Source: Eledone cirrhosa (lineage: Eukaryota > Mollusca > Cephalopoda > Octopoda > Eledonidae). Taken from it: a stretch of 64,000 nucleotides of DNA. Below, in pieces: positions 1 to 11,389 of this stretch. The translations under genes and the position numbers were made by a program. Where the stretch lies: positions 171,549,244 through 171,613,243 of the forward strand of contig OZ024743.1 in assembly GCA_964016885.1 (NCBI GenBank), written 5' to 3'. The notes beneath the pieces were generated by a model. That model was not told where the DNA came from, did no database searches, and was given only the letters and a program-made list of their open reading frames with translations. The number at the start of each line of letters is the position of its first letter. Position 1 is the first letter of the stretch.

Positions 1-278
1 AATTTACTTCATGCCATTAAATGTAAAGGATGCAATGAAGATTATATAGGACAAACTAAACTCACACTCATAAACAGAATGACAATTCATCGCCAACAAT
101 TACGAGACCCTACCACAGGATATATACCACTCATCTAGACATATGCGCAAGTGATAAGACACCGAAATTCCAAGTCTTCCCATTTTATCTTTGCGCTGAC
201 AATACAACAGAACAAATACGAATAAATAAGGAAAATATGTTTATTCAAAAATATAGACCAGCATTAAATATAGTTTAA
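1..278 (+). pseudogene. Penelope-like element: C-terminal GIY-YIG endonuclease fragment
   Basis: Reading from base 1 gives a short cysteine-containing lead and the GIY-YIG core (CKGCNEDYIGQT) followed by the Arg/His helix region (NRMTIHRQQLRDP). An in-frame TAG at 136-138 ends that frame. The protein resumes in another frame from about 130 and ends at TAA 276-278 with FIQKYRPALNIV, the usual end of a GIY-YIG domain. In Penelope-like retroelements this domain nicks target DNA and sits after the reverse transcriptase. The piece is cut by the window edge and carries one frameshift, so it is a dead 3' end. A stand-alone GIY-YIG gene is unlikely given the PLE copies nearby. Confidence 0.7.
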
Positions 279-314
279 TATACATTATGTTAACACCATA
301 ACATGCAAACTATC

Positions 315-1507
<1,193 letters not shown>

Positions 1508-1715
1508 TCTATACTATAATAAAGGGAGGAGTGCGGGATAGCACGAATTTTATATTTTTTAACCCCGTTAGTAAAATAAGTTTGATTACTTTCAATAAAT
1601 AATGAATGCATATTACATAATTTATGTACTAAATTTCGTAACTCATGATTATACATAAATAATTTTATTGCCTATTTCAAGATTCACTTCTTTTAAAAGA
1701 TTTCAATTTAAATAC
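1508..1715 (+). mobile_element. Helitron 5' terminus (same family as the element at 54965-55733)
   Basis: Sequence starting A|TC at 1507/1508 (TCTATACTATAATAAAG) matches, on the opposite strand, the 5' end of the Helitron ending at 55733. The two share a downstream stretch around TTAGTAAAATAAGTT and a block around GATTCACTTCTTT. Similarity fades near 1715, just before a TA-rich microsatellite. Helitrons start with TC after a host A. No helicase is visible; this is the end of a non-autonomous copy. A 3' end of the same family lies at 8966 in the same orientation. Confidence 0.65.
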
Positions 1716-1740
1716 ATCCAGTATATCCCCACCATCACCA

Positions 1741-1860
1741 CCATATATATATATATAAATATATATATATATAAGTAAGTATACGTACAGACATATTTGT
1801 ATACAGACGTACAGTAGTATGTATATATATACATACATGCACGCATATATATATATATGT
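1741..1860. repeat. TA / TACA-rich microsatellite
   Basis: Interrupted (TA)n with TACATACA segments directly before the inverted-repeat element. Confidence 0.85.
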
Positions 1861-2431
1861 ACGTATGGATTTACCGAACATTTATTATAATGCTCGGTTT
1901 GTTTGTAAACAAACATCCCGAATTAAGCCGTACTGTGTTTAGCAACCATCGTTGTCCTTTTAGCAGAGAAGTATTTAGAAGTTGTAATGTTGCCACGAGG
2001 CAGAGAGATATGATAGGAATATCGACAACGACTTTTAGCTTGTTTTTACATTATTTATTAACAAAGGTTGAGCTGGCATACCAAGAGAAATAAAACAAAT
2101 CAATTAAGATTACAAGAGAAAGTACGGTCGACTGGCTGAGGCATTTGGCCTGGCCCGTAGTAATGTTTTGTCGTTACATATTGTTTGTGCTTGCGGAGCA
2201 AAAGAATAAGTGGTCTTTACCTTGGCGTCGGCAAGCTGCAAGAGTGAGATTCCTCAAATCTTCGCGGGCTATTTCTCCCTCAGGACGCGTAGGGATACAT
2301 CCTCTTCTCCTGGCGCTGATTGGCTGAGCTGAGCCAAATCACGCACAGAGAATGTATGTGAGCCCGCGGAATGTAGGTCACTACACCCTTTTGTTCGAGC
2401 ATTATAATAAATGTTCGGTAAATCCATACGT
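1861..2431. mobile_element. Short terminal-inverted-repeat element of unknown class (MITE-like)
   Basis: The 36 bases at 1861-1896 are the exact reverse complement of 2396-2431, and the match continues into flanking AT repeats. The interior (about 500 bp) has no intact protein; a small open frame at 1857-2093 has no recognisable domain. The insertion lies in a TA-rich array, so the target-site duplication cannot be read. It may be a non-autonomous DNA transposon or a fold-back piece of a PLE. Confidence 0.6.
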
Positions 2432-2595
2432 ACATATATATATGTGTACATGTATGTATATATATATACATGGTATTGTACGTCTGTATACATATATGTA
2501 TGTACGTATACATACTTATATTTAAGTAACAGCCGTACTAAGATTGAGAAATGAAATTTCGTTTCATTTTTTCCATTTATATATATATATATATA
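2432..2595. repeat. TA/TATG-rich microsatellite with short unique segment
   Basis: Interrupted TA, TATG and TACA repeats at 2432-2520, about 55 bp of ordinary sequence, then a short (TA)n at 2577-2595. Confidence 0.7.
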
Positions 2596-2596
2596 A

Positions 2597-2658
2597 AGTA
2601 TATCGCCAGGCCCAGGAATCGAATTTACGACCTCACGATTACGAATCCAATTCGCTAA

Positions 2659-2660
<2 letters not shown>
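2597..2660 (-). mobile_element. tRNA-headed SINE fragment
   Basis: On the minus strand the segment reads as a tRNA-like head: an A-box-like start (GGTTAGCGAATTGG) and, about 30 nt later, a B-box-like AAATTCGATTCC. It lacks an acceptor stem and abuts (CA)n, so it is the RNA polymerase III promoter part of a SINE and not a tRNA gene. Confidence 0.6.

Positions 2661-2754
<94 letters not shown>
2660..2754. repeat. (CA)n followed by (TA)n
   Basis: CA repeats to about 2712, then TA repeats to 2754, immediately 5' of a PLE copy. Confidence 0.97.
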
Positions 2755-2757
<3 letters not shown>

Positions 2758-2799
2758 GGTAGTTTTTTTAAAATAGATAACCGGATTGAAAGCCTAGCC

Positions 2800-4405
2800 A
2801 AATGTAAAGAATATATTACCCTTAAAAACCATGAATAGACTTTACTAATCGACCTAGCTGTAGACTGATTGAACCGGCTAAATCCGAAGTTGGCCTTGCA
2901 AGTAAAAAAATGTTAAGAAAAAGAATTCTCTAAGACTGACTTATCACAATGGTTAAATACATCCTCTGTTATTTCTTGGTTTAATAATATATAAGGCAAA
3001 AATAAGTGTAGATTTACCCAATTTGATATTGTTGAATTTTACCCCTCTATTACTCTCTCCTTATTAACTAAAGCCTTAGATTTTGCAAAACCTTTCATTA
3101 ATATTTCTAAATTAGATGAAGACATTATCTTTCAGGCTAGGAAAACCCTACTCTTTACTAATGAAAGTATTTGGGTTAAAAAGTCAAGCCCTGAACACTC
3201 TTTTGATGTTGCGATGGGTTCATATGACAGTGCGGATGTGTGTGACTTAGTAGGATTATTCCTTCTCCACACCCTTAAAGAGAAATTTCCTTCCCATAAT
3301 ATCGGTTTATACCGTGACGACGGATTGGCTGTTTCTCATACCACCAACGGCCATAACCTTGATAAATTCCGTAAAGATTTAATCAATACTTTTGCTAACC
3401 TAAGCCTTAAAATTACTATAGATTCGAACCTTACCAATGCTAACTTTCTTGACATTAATCTTGATCTACTTACTGCCTCTTTTAAACCTTATCATAAATC
3501 TAACGAGAATCTAAGATATATACACAAAGAGTCTTGCCATCCCCCTATAGTTTTTAAAAATCTTGTTCCCAATATTAGCCGTATGATTTTTACCTTATCT
3601 TCGTCTCTAGAGATTTTTAACAAAGCCGCTCCTTATTATAATATGGATCTCAATAACAGTGGCTTTACAGAACATATTAAATATTTACCTACTCCTTCCC
3701 ATAAAACTAATCACAATAATAGGAAAAGGAAAATTATTTGGTTTACACTCCCCTTCTCTCTAACTGTCAAGACTAATGTAGGAAGGAAATTCCTTGACCT
3801 CCTAGACAAACATTTTCCCCCTAATCATAGATATTATAAGATATTTAATAGAAATGTAGTTAAAATCAGTTACTCTTGCAGTCCATCAATGAAGTCTAAA
3901 ATCACCAACTCTAATCGTACGAGAATAAATCCAGGATGCAGTTGCAGGAAGTAGGATGAATGCACATTACAGGGAAAATATTATACCAAATCCGTTGTAT
4001 ATGAGGCCAAAGTGACACCGTTGATTAAAACCCAGCCAGCCAGGAGTGAACGATATGTTGGCATGACCTAGGACAGGTTCAAAACCAGGTTTTATGCACA
4101 TGTCACTTCTTTTAAACACTCTGATAAAAGAACAGCAACGGCTCTCGGAAATAATTTGTGGGAATTCAAAAACAAAAACATCCCGTACTCTATCGATTGG
4201 TCTATTTTAGACCATTCGAGGGAATACCAAAGGCGCACAAAGAATTGTTCTTTGTGTACCACTGAAAAATTTAGAATTCTACAAAATTTGAAAGCCACTT
4301 CCATTTGCCTTAACTCCAACACCGAGATCTTCAGATGTTGTCCTCACCTGAAATCACATCTGCTCTGTAACTGGATTGACATTCCTACGATAACTCAACC
4401 ACCTT
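2800..4405 (+). pseudogene. Penelope-like retroelement, YRDDG-type RT plus GIY-YIG endonuclease, decayed
   Basis: Reading begins near 2806 with the RT finger motif (EYITLKNHE, then CRLIEPAKSEVG in a shifted frame). It continues through QFDIVEFYPSI (about 3019-3051, catalytic motif A), MGSYDSADVCDLVGL (motif B region) and LYRDDGLAV (3307-3333, the YxDD active site). A CxC cysteine cluster (CSCRK) precedes the endonuclease, which shows ERYVGMT and CSLCTTEKF before the end near 4405. Stops at 2992-2994 and 3952-3954 and several frameshifts make it inactive. The best open stretch is 3214-3954. It is flanked by (CA)(TA)n upstream and TG/TA repeats downstream. Assignment to a PLE rests on the GIY-YIG end and on the ribozyme and inverted-copy context; the exact clade is not certain. 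Confidence 0.75.
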
Positions 4406-4617
4406 GAACTTCTGCTTTGCTCTCTACGTCTTACATCCACTACGATTTTTATTACTCTCTGAACTCACTTTCTCTACCCTTATATTCGTTTTCTCAATTA
4501 TCTCCTCTTATATTTAAACATTTTTCCTATGTTACTTATTTTTCTTAACCCCCTCCCTACTTTCTACCTTACCCTTTACATACCCACCTCTTTTTTATTT
4601 AGAGATATTTATTTCTG
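4406..4617 (+). other. Probable 3' untranslated end of the PLE copy
   Basis: Pyrimidine-rich non-coding sequence after the endonuclease, similar in composition to 13080-13420 after a second copy. No gene seen. Confidence 0.4.
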
Positions 4618-4642
4618 TGTATGTGTATGTAATTGTGTATAA

Positions 4643-4709
<67 letters not shown>

Positions 4710-4844
4710 ATTATATATATGTGTGTATATATATATGTATATATATATTATGTGTGTGTGTGTTTATGTGTATGTGTGTTTTTATTTATGTGGTGATGTA
4801 ACAATTTGTGTATATGGGTGTGTGTATATAAGTCTACGTATATG

Positions 4845-4923
<79 letters not shown>

Positions 4924-5169
4924 GTATATAGTTGTGTGTGTGTGTGTGTGTATATATATACATACACACACACACATACATTATTATATACAGAGTTATT
5001 AAATGTTTATTTTCATTGATTATTTGCTCCAGGAAACTGTTGAGTGCTCTAAATCAGCTATAAACATTTATACCTTTATTTTTTATTTTTCCTATTCTTA
5101 ACTATTTGAATAGCCCTTCCACCTTTTTATTTTTATATTTATATATGTATATATGTATATATATGTGTG

Positions 5170-5234
<65 letters not shown>

Positions 5235-5245
5235 GTATGTGTGTA

Positions 5246-5276
<31 letters not shown>

Positions 5277-5619
5277 GTATGTGCGTGCGTATGTATGTGT
5301 ACGTACTTATGCGTATGTGTGTATGTATATCTTAATCTATTGTTTTTTATATTTAGGTTTTTTATATATATGTTTTTTATATATGAGTAACTTTATATAT
5401 ATATATGTGTGTATGTCGTTGTATGTATTTTTTCTCATGTATATGTGTACGTGAATGTATTTATATGTTTTTCGATATATGTATATTCACATACATTTAT
5501 ATATATGTTCCTATTCGTGATTGTGAGTATATGCATGCGTATCAATGTGTATGAACGTGAATATGTATATGTGTGTGTATGTTTTTTATATATATGTATG
5601 TGTATGTATATATGTATGA

Positions 5620-5667
<48 letters not shown>

Positions 5668-5829
5668 GTATGTATATACATGTATATATTTATGTGTGCG
5701 TGTATATGTATTTGTATGTATACACTTTTCTGTGTATATGTTTGTACTGTGTATAATTATGTGTGTGTATTTTTCTGTGTATGTGTATATATATATGTGT
5801 ATGTGTATGCATGTATATATATATATATA

Positions 5830-5910
<81 letters not shown>
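4618..5910. repeat. Large TA / TG / TATG microsatellite tract
   Basis: Near-continuous (TA)n, (TG)n and (TATG)n from 4618 to 5010, 5140-5340 and 5395-5910, broken by about 130 bp of ordinary sequence at 5010-5135. Every long open frame in it is a repeat artefact (Tyr-Ile or Cys-Val strings). Confidence 0.95.
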
Positions 5911-6053
5911 TTAGTTATACTATTTATGGTTATGTAAATACAAAACCTTAAGCAGTTGTAAGTATTTTACACACACCCTAAATAGTGGTAGGCAGTAATG
6001 TATTACTACCTTATTACCAGTAAGTTAAGTAGCTCAATGTAAAAACATCAGAT

Positions 6054-6491
6054 GTACACAGGTACACCATACTCGAATCCATGCATCTATTCCGTAGTGG
6101 GCACTTATCCGGTAGGTGGCAATTACAATTTGAGGTTTTTCTGTGTGCAGGTCCTCCGTTGAGCATGCGTATCAATGAGTATGAATGTGAATATGTATAT
6201 GTGTGTATATGTGTGTGTATGTTTTTTATATATATGTGTGTGTATGTATATGTATATATGTATGTGTGTATATATATATAAATATATACGATATTAAATA
6301 AATGGAAACTATATTTATAAAACCATATCTATTTCATTATATATATTTCAGGGATATCATATTAACAATATGCTATGCCTTCCTCAGACAAAATACAATA
6401 TAAACAGTTTTATAGATAAATAGATTTGACATACCGTACAACATCGACTTGTATTTGAAAAGTTGAATTGGCAGTGAAAAAATTGTACACA
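6054..6491 (-). repeat. Left arm of a 438-bp inverted repeat (PLE-derived)
   Basis: This is the reverse complement of 7226-7663, with no mismatch in the stretches I compared. Read on the minus strand it holds a hammerhead-like ribozyme, a TA/TG array and the start of the PLE zinc-ribbon and endonuclease (CNCHLPDKCPLRNRC). Partial PLE copies inserted head to head in this way are typical of the group. Confidence 0.9.
6331..6394 (-). ncRNA. Hammerhead ribozyme candidate (left arm)
   Basis: Minus strand: stem I 5' strand 6388-6394, core CUGAGGA at 6381-6387 (fits CUGANGA), stem II of 14 positions with two mismatches (one is C-C at pair 4) and a 3-nt loop. GAAA follows at 6346-6349, then UAUAUA (2-bp stem III, 2-nt loop), UA, and stem I 3' strand 6331-6337. 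Stem I is 7 bp with two G-U pairs. Confidence 0.65.
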
Positions 6492-7225
6492 ATATATTAA
6501 TATTAATATATTGAAATCTGCTCTCTATTTCTGCTTGATAGATAATCTTGTAGAGTAAAGACAAGAATAGTAGTAATATAGACTCTATATATATATGTGT
6601 GTATATATATACACATATATGTATACTTAAATTTTTATAGCACAATGAGAATGTTTTCCGTGAACTTAGGGTTTGCAGAGTTGATCATGTAAATTCACAT
6701 AGATGTTTGTACTTATCACATAAACATATGAATTTTTTTTTTTAAACTAAACATAAGATCATCACTTTTCACACATTATGGATACATGTCTCATTCAGGA
6801 ATACTGATATTTACAATATAGTGGCTGGTTTTTATACATACTAATACCTCTACATTAAAACATAGGGTTTTTATGCCTCGCCTATGTCTGGTTATTTTTA
6901 ATTTTTCTCTCTATATAACAGCTGGTTTCTCTCCTAACCACATATATCTCCCTTACATTAATACTAGAGCTAAATAAATAAATAAATAAATAAATGTATC
7001 ATTGATACGTTTACTCAACGGATGTCCCACTACCTAGTTTTCTATATATATATCTATCTCTATTTCCTCTCTCTCTATATATATATATATCTCTCTGTTT
7101 CTTTACATGAAGTTCTTCTCTTTATCTATCTTTCCATCTCTCTATTTTGTTCCATGCATTTCTTCTTTTTCTTCTTTTTCTTCGTTTTCTGTCTTTCTTT
7201 CCTTTTTTCTCTCTTTCTTTCTCTC
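6492..7225. other. Spacer of the 438-bp inverted repeat, no gene
   Basis: AT-rich, with short TATG, (AATA)n (about 6968-6996) and pyrimidine-rich TTC/TCT segments (7160-7225). No recognisable protein. Confidence 0.6.
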
Positions 7226-7663
7226 TGTGTACAATTTTTTCACTGCCAATTCAACTTTTCAAATACAAGTCGATGTTGTACGGTATGTCAAATCTATTTA
7301 TCTATAAAACTGTTTATATTGTATTTTGTCTGAGGAAGGCATAGCATATTGTTAATATGATATCCCTGAAATATATATAATGAAATAGATATGGTTTTAT
7401 AAATATAGTTTCCATTTATTTAATATCGTATATATTTATATATATATACACACATACATATATACATATACATACACACACATATATATAAAAAACATAC
7501 ACACACATATACACACATATACATATTCACATTCATACTCATTGATACGCATGCTCAACGGAGGACCTGCACACAGAAAAACCTCAAATTGTAATTGCCA
7601 CCTACCGGATAAGTGCCCACTACGGAATAGATGCATGGATTCGAGTATGGTGTACCTGTGTAC
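7226..7663 (+). repeat. Right arm of the 438-bp inverted repeat (PLE-derived)
   Basis: This is the mirror image of 6054-6491. On this side the PLE endonuclease continues past the arm to about 8012, so the right arm is the parent-like copy and the left arm a truncated inverted partner. Confidence 0.9.
7323..7386 (+). ncRNA. Hammerhead ribozyme candidate (right arm)
   Basis: Mirror copy of the one at 6331-6394. Core CUGAGGA is at 7330-7336, GAAA at 7368-7371, an 8-nt segment UAUAUAUA, then the stem I 3' strand. It lies about 150 bp upstream of, and in the same sense as, the PLE endonuclease fragment, as expected for a PLE pseudo-LTR. Confidence 0.65.
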
Positions 7664-8012
7664 TGTAAATTCAGGCAACTCTACTTGGCACTACATAGGT
7701 TCCACGGCTGGGGCGGTCAAGAAAATGTGGTGCGTCCACAGACACTCCATGAAGAACCGTAGACTGGAGAACTCTACGACGCTCGCCAATAAAATCTGGC
7801 AACTTAAAATCAAAAACCAAGAATATAAGATTAGCTGGTCAAAATTAACGGTAGCTAGGGCCTACAGCAACGGAATGTCCCACTGCGGACTTTGGAATTT
7901 AGAACTACTCCATATTTTAAGGTACGATGGGATGCTGCTTAACAGCAAAATAGAAAAATTAATTTTCTGTAGGCATAAAATAGCTACGTGTATGTGTTAT
8001 ATATGTGTGTGA
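7542..8012 (+). pseudogene. Penelope-like element, 5'-truncated zinc-ribbon plus GIY-YIG endonuclease
   Basis: The open frame of 156 codons carries the CxC zinc-ribbon (CNCHLPDKCPLRNRC, about residues 17-31), then VYLCTV and the GIY-YIG core WHYIGSTAG, followed by a His/Arg helix and the motif WNLELLHILRYDG near the end. The RT half is missing. The reading frame is open but begins inside (TA)/(TG) sequence, so the ATG is not a meaningful start. It is the C-terminal end of a copy related to 13812-15268 and is bounded by TG repeats at 8000-8100. Confidence 0.75.
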
Positions 8013-8110
8013 GTCATATATGTGTGTGTGTGTGTCATATATATGTGTGTGTCATATATATGTGTGTGTGTGTCACAGTTTTTAAGTTAGAAACATATAT
8101 ATGTGTGTAT
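8003..8110. repeat. (TG)n / TATG microsatellite
   Basis: Interrupted GTGTGT and ATATGT blocks directly 3' of the endonuclease fragment. Confidence 0.9.
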
Positions 8111-8160
8111 CCCATTCCTTCCTTTTACACACACATACATTCACAGAGACACACACACAT

Positions 8161-8870
8161 TTTGTGACGGATGGATGGACAGAAGTCGCTCAAATCTATA
8201 TACATGTGAATGGAGTTCCACTGAAGCAGGTGGAGAAGTTAAAGTATCTCAGGGCCGTGTTCATGAGTGATGGAAGGCAGAAGGCTGAATTAAGTGCAAT
8301 AATTGCAAAAGCTGATGCAGTAATGCACCAGCTTCAGCATTCAGTAACCAAGATAGGGAGGTAAGTGTAAAAGTCAAACTCGCTGTCTTCCTGGTATTCC
8401 TGCCAACTCTTACCGAGGGTCATGAATCTTGGGTGTTGACCAAAAGAATAAAATTGCAAATAAAAGCGGCAGAAATGGGGTTCCTCAGAAGGGTCTTTGG
8501 AGTAACGTTACTCGATAAAGTGCATATCTCAGAGACCAGAGAGTCACTCCTGGTAGAGCCGCTACTTCTCCAAATTGAGAGATCACAACTCCGAGGCTAT
8601 GGACATGTGGTTAGAATGTCTCAGTAAAGAATCGCTGGACAGATTTTACAGGCAAAACCAAACGGCAAGGGACCTAGAGGTAGACCCTAAGCAAGATAGT
8701 TGGATAACATCCATGAGCTTGGCTGGTCACACTTTTGGATCCAGCTGGATCAGTTAGAGATGTTTGCTTCTGACAGACTCGCTGGAAAGAGTGTTTTAGG
8801 AGGATTCTGTCCCCACGACCTTCTCAGAAATAAGTGGGCGAAGAAGATATTGTCAATTGTCTTTTCAATT
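8161..8870 (+). pseudogene. Non-LTR retrotransposon (LINE), C-terminal RT region, fragmentary
   Basis: Three consecutive frames give LKYLRAVFMSDGRQKAEL, then HESWVLTKRIKLQIKAAEM, FLRRVFGVTLLDKVHISE and RGYGHVVRMSQ, then ARWLDNIHELGWS. This order (KYLG-like, ESW-LT, FLRRI-GVT, GHV-RM, W-D-I) is the region after the catalytic domain in many LINEs. There are stops at about 8362 and 8625. I cannot assign the clade. Confidence 0.7.
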
Positions 8871-8966
8871 TAAATATCATATCTATAAGCATATATATTT
8901 GCGTATAAAACTAATACGCACACTTCATATGCTAACAGAAAACCGCTCGGGCGGTTTTTCTGCTAG
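8871..8966 (+). mobile_element. Helitron 3' terminus
   Basis: Ends with a GC-rich hairpin (AAAACCGctcgggCGGTTTT, 8939-8959) a few bases before CTAG|T at 8963-8967, the Helitron 3' signature (hairpin then CTRR, host T). The 70 bases before the hairpin resemble the minus-strand 3' end of the 54965-55733 element. Confidence 0.65.
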
Positions 8967-9094
8967 TAATATATAACGTTGACAGTGATAAAAGGCTGAA
9001 CAATGCAAACTGGACTGTAAGATGAGGTAACGAAAAGTAAAAGTTATCAGATAATCTTTGTTTTGTTTTGTTTTGTTTTGTTGTCGTTGTTCTT

Positions 9095-9150
9095 TTATCT
9101 GTCCAATATTTCGGGACCTAAAAGTCCCTTCTTCAGGGTTTAAGGAATCT
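9095..9150 (-). other. PLE terminal motif (decayed hammerhead-like hairpin)
   Basis: The minus strand shows CUGAAGA, a hairpin GGGAC/GUCCC and GAAA in the hammerhead order. The following bases lack the short stem III and UA, and stem I does not pair. It lies 3' of the minus-strand PLE at 9380-11171, where a pseudo-LTR would be. Confidence 0.4.
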
Positions 9151-9379
9151 TCAGTGGATAATGTTCCAATTTTTTCTCTTTGGGATAAAATTTTTATTTA
9201 GATAAAAAAAAATATTTTAGTCGTTTTCAAGCGCTTTTCGATGGTTGCTTCGCTTTCCACGTGAATGACGTCAATTGCCAATATAGTATTTCGCGAAATC
9301 AATTTTCTTTTTTATATGAGATGTTTAGTTTGTATGCTTGTGGGTCTATCTTTTTATGTTAAGTACTGTGTGCTGAGTT

Positions 9380-11171
9380 CTAATCCATTTTATTTATTTG
9401 TGGGTTGAGTCTACGTATGAGCAAGGCTTCCTTAATTCTTAAGTTGCCCACATTTCTATCACTGGCTTTAATGGTAATGGTAATATGTTGGTTGGTGTTT
9501 CTACATTTGTCGATGTCTTTTTTTAATGAGGATTTGCCTGTGTTGAGGTGTTCTTTAATGCGAGTGTGGAGTGCTCCAGACGTGCTACCAATGTAGAACT
9601 CCTTATATTTGTTGCATTCAATCCGGTATAACACATGTGTCCGCAGTATCGCGGATAGGCTAGTTAGTCAGCGAGATTTGATTGTTGTTGTCTCGGGATT
9701 GCTTTTGAGACAGGTATCCACGCAGTGAAGGGCCGGAGTGTGCTAACTGTATGTCCAGTCCTTCTTTGCGGATAGCTCTGCGGATAGCTGTGGTTATGCT
9801 TTCGCTGAAATGTGGTAATTTCCTGAAGCAGGTGTTAGTCGATTCATTGCGGGTGTTGGGTATCCATTCGTATTCAGTACATCTATGAAGTGTGCAGTAT
9901 CGGTGATCTGGTTCTCTGTCTTGTTACATTTATTCCGGATACGCTTAAGTTCATTTCTTGTGTATCCGGTTTTAGCACCAAGGGGAAGGGATGATCTATA
10001 ATGCACAAATAGGTCTCTGTTGGCAGCTTTCTTATAGAGCTTGGTGTATATAGTACCTTCATCTGTTACTCTAAGTTGGAAGTCCAGCAGAGACAAGGAA
10101 ACATTTTTTTATCGGGGTGCTCTGTGTTTGAAAATGCCGTAGATATTATGTCGGTCTCTTCACGGGATGATGTGAAGATGAGTATATCATCTATGTATCG
10201 GGTGAAGAAAACACAGAAGCGGCAGGTGTTTAGCGCTCGATGTTCCAGTTGGTATATATAGGTGATGGCTAGAAGGCCTGAAAGACTGGACCCTATGGGT
10301 AGGCCTGTGGTTTGGTTGTATGTGTGGTGGTAGAAAATGAAATAAACATATTCTACGATGACGGATAGAAGCTGATGTATGTCTTGTGGAGTGAGGTCAG
10401 AGCAATATATATTGTATGAAATGATGCTGTCAGTCACTAGGTTGACCGCTGGATGAGCGGGTACTGTCGTGTAGAGGGAAACAACGTCGAAGCTAAAGGC
10501 ATATTTGTCAAGTTTAAGTTGGTTAGGTTGTAGTTGTATGACTTCGTCGGAGCTGCTGACATGTCCAGGAAAAGTAGCAAGCATAGGCTCTGAGAGGAAC
10601 CAAGAGATTTTATAGAGGGGTCCTTCTATACTCGAGACAATTTGACTAATATGTAGATTAACACTGTTTTGTGGGTTTAAATGAGGTGGTAGAACGTTGG
10701 AAGTCTGCTGTTTCTAGTGGTGAGGTTGTTTTTATATTTGTTGGGGAGTTGTCTACGTCTGCAGATATACGTCCAGGTTGTGTTGATGTGATCTTCAATC
10801 TGGGATGCAGCTATGTCTGTCACTTCTGTATATAGTTCACCGTTATTAAGGTGCTCATATGCCCAACTGTTGTACGTGTCTCTCGAGATAACGCAGAATT
10901 CTTTCCCTTTGTTGGAAGGGAGGTATATGAGGTCCTTCTCTCGCATGGTGTTTAAAATGGGGTGTTCTTTCCTGGAATGTTTAGGGAGTACCTTCTTATG
11001 TTTCAGTAATATGCTAAAAATAGACTCATTAAGTCTGGAGAGTTTGAGGTCAAGCTCTCGTTTGATAGGCGGTGAAGAATAAGACTGACACAGCTTCGGT
11101 CGTTGGCTCACTAACTCAATATTTAAAATCTGTATTATTAAGACACAAACCCAAGAAAAATTAGAATGCAC
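9380..11171 (-). pseudogene. Penelope-like retroelement, RYIDD-type RT plus GIY-YIG endonuclease, nearly full length
   Basis: Domains in order on the minus strand: N-terminal region with LPSNKGKEFCVISRDTY (about 10880-10930); FYHLIKTHK (about 10675-10695); catalytic motif A FSFDVVSLYTTVP (about 10460-10500); motif B GLPIGSSLSGLLA; catalytic motif C RYIDDILIF (about 10175-10200); a connector ending near 9790; and GIY-YIG EFYIGSTSGALHTRIKEHL (about 9540-9600), ending RRLNPQINKMD at 9380. At least three frameshifts or stops separate the pieces (near 10680, 10080 and 9640), so it is dead. Its RT differs clearly from the YRDDG copies, so two PLE lineages occupy this region. A hammerhead candidate at 11390-11451 lies upstream in the same sense. 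Confidence 0.88.
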
Positions 11172-11314
11172 ACGTATACATTAATTAGGGAGAAGAACGA
11201 TTTCGTGTGGGTGGAAAATTAGATTTTCCGGCCACGGACCAATCTATCTTCTCCATGGGACTTGTTCTCTTTGATCTTCTTATTGCTCTGTGAAGTTCCT
11301 CTCTGGCGAAGGGT

Positions 11315-11319
<5 letters not shown>

Positions 11320-11343
<24 letters not shown>
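11320..11343. repeat. (TA)n microsatellite
   Basis: Short TA array between the PLE 5' region and the hammerhead candidate. Confidence 0.9.
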
Positions 11344-11348
<5 letters not shown>

Positions 11349-11389
11349 CGAAACATAAGTCAATTGCATGAACTCATAATCCTTTATTT

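Noticed and set aside
2597..2660. Candidate tRNA gene (A and B boxes)
   Set aside because: No acceptor or anticodon stem forms. This and the other tRNA-like heads (for example at 32085-32140, 36988 and 40757) are SINE promoters.
4723..5951. Several open frames of 60-115 codons made of Tyr-Ile or Cys-Val repeats
   Set aside because: They are translations of (TA)n, (TG)n and (TATG)n on either strand, with no unique sequence. The same holds for those at 285-515, 13404-13833, 52496-52990, 54421-54949 and 55834-56258.
9095..9150. Hammerhead next to the minus-strand PLE
   Set aside because: CUGAAGA, a hairpin and GAAA are present but there is no UA site and stem I does not pair; listed only as a decayed terminal motif.
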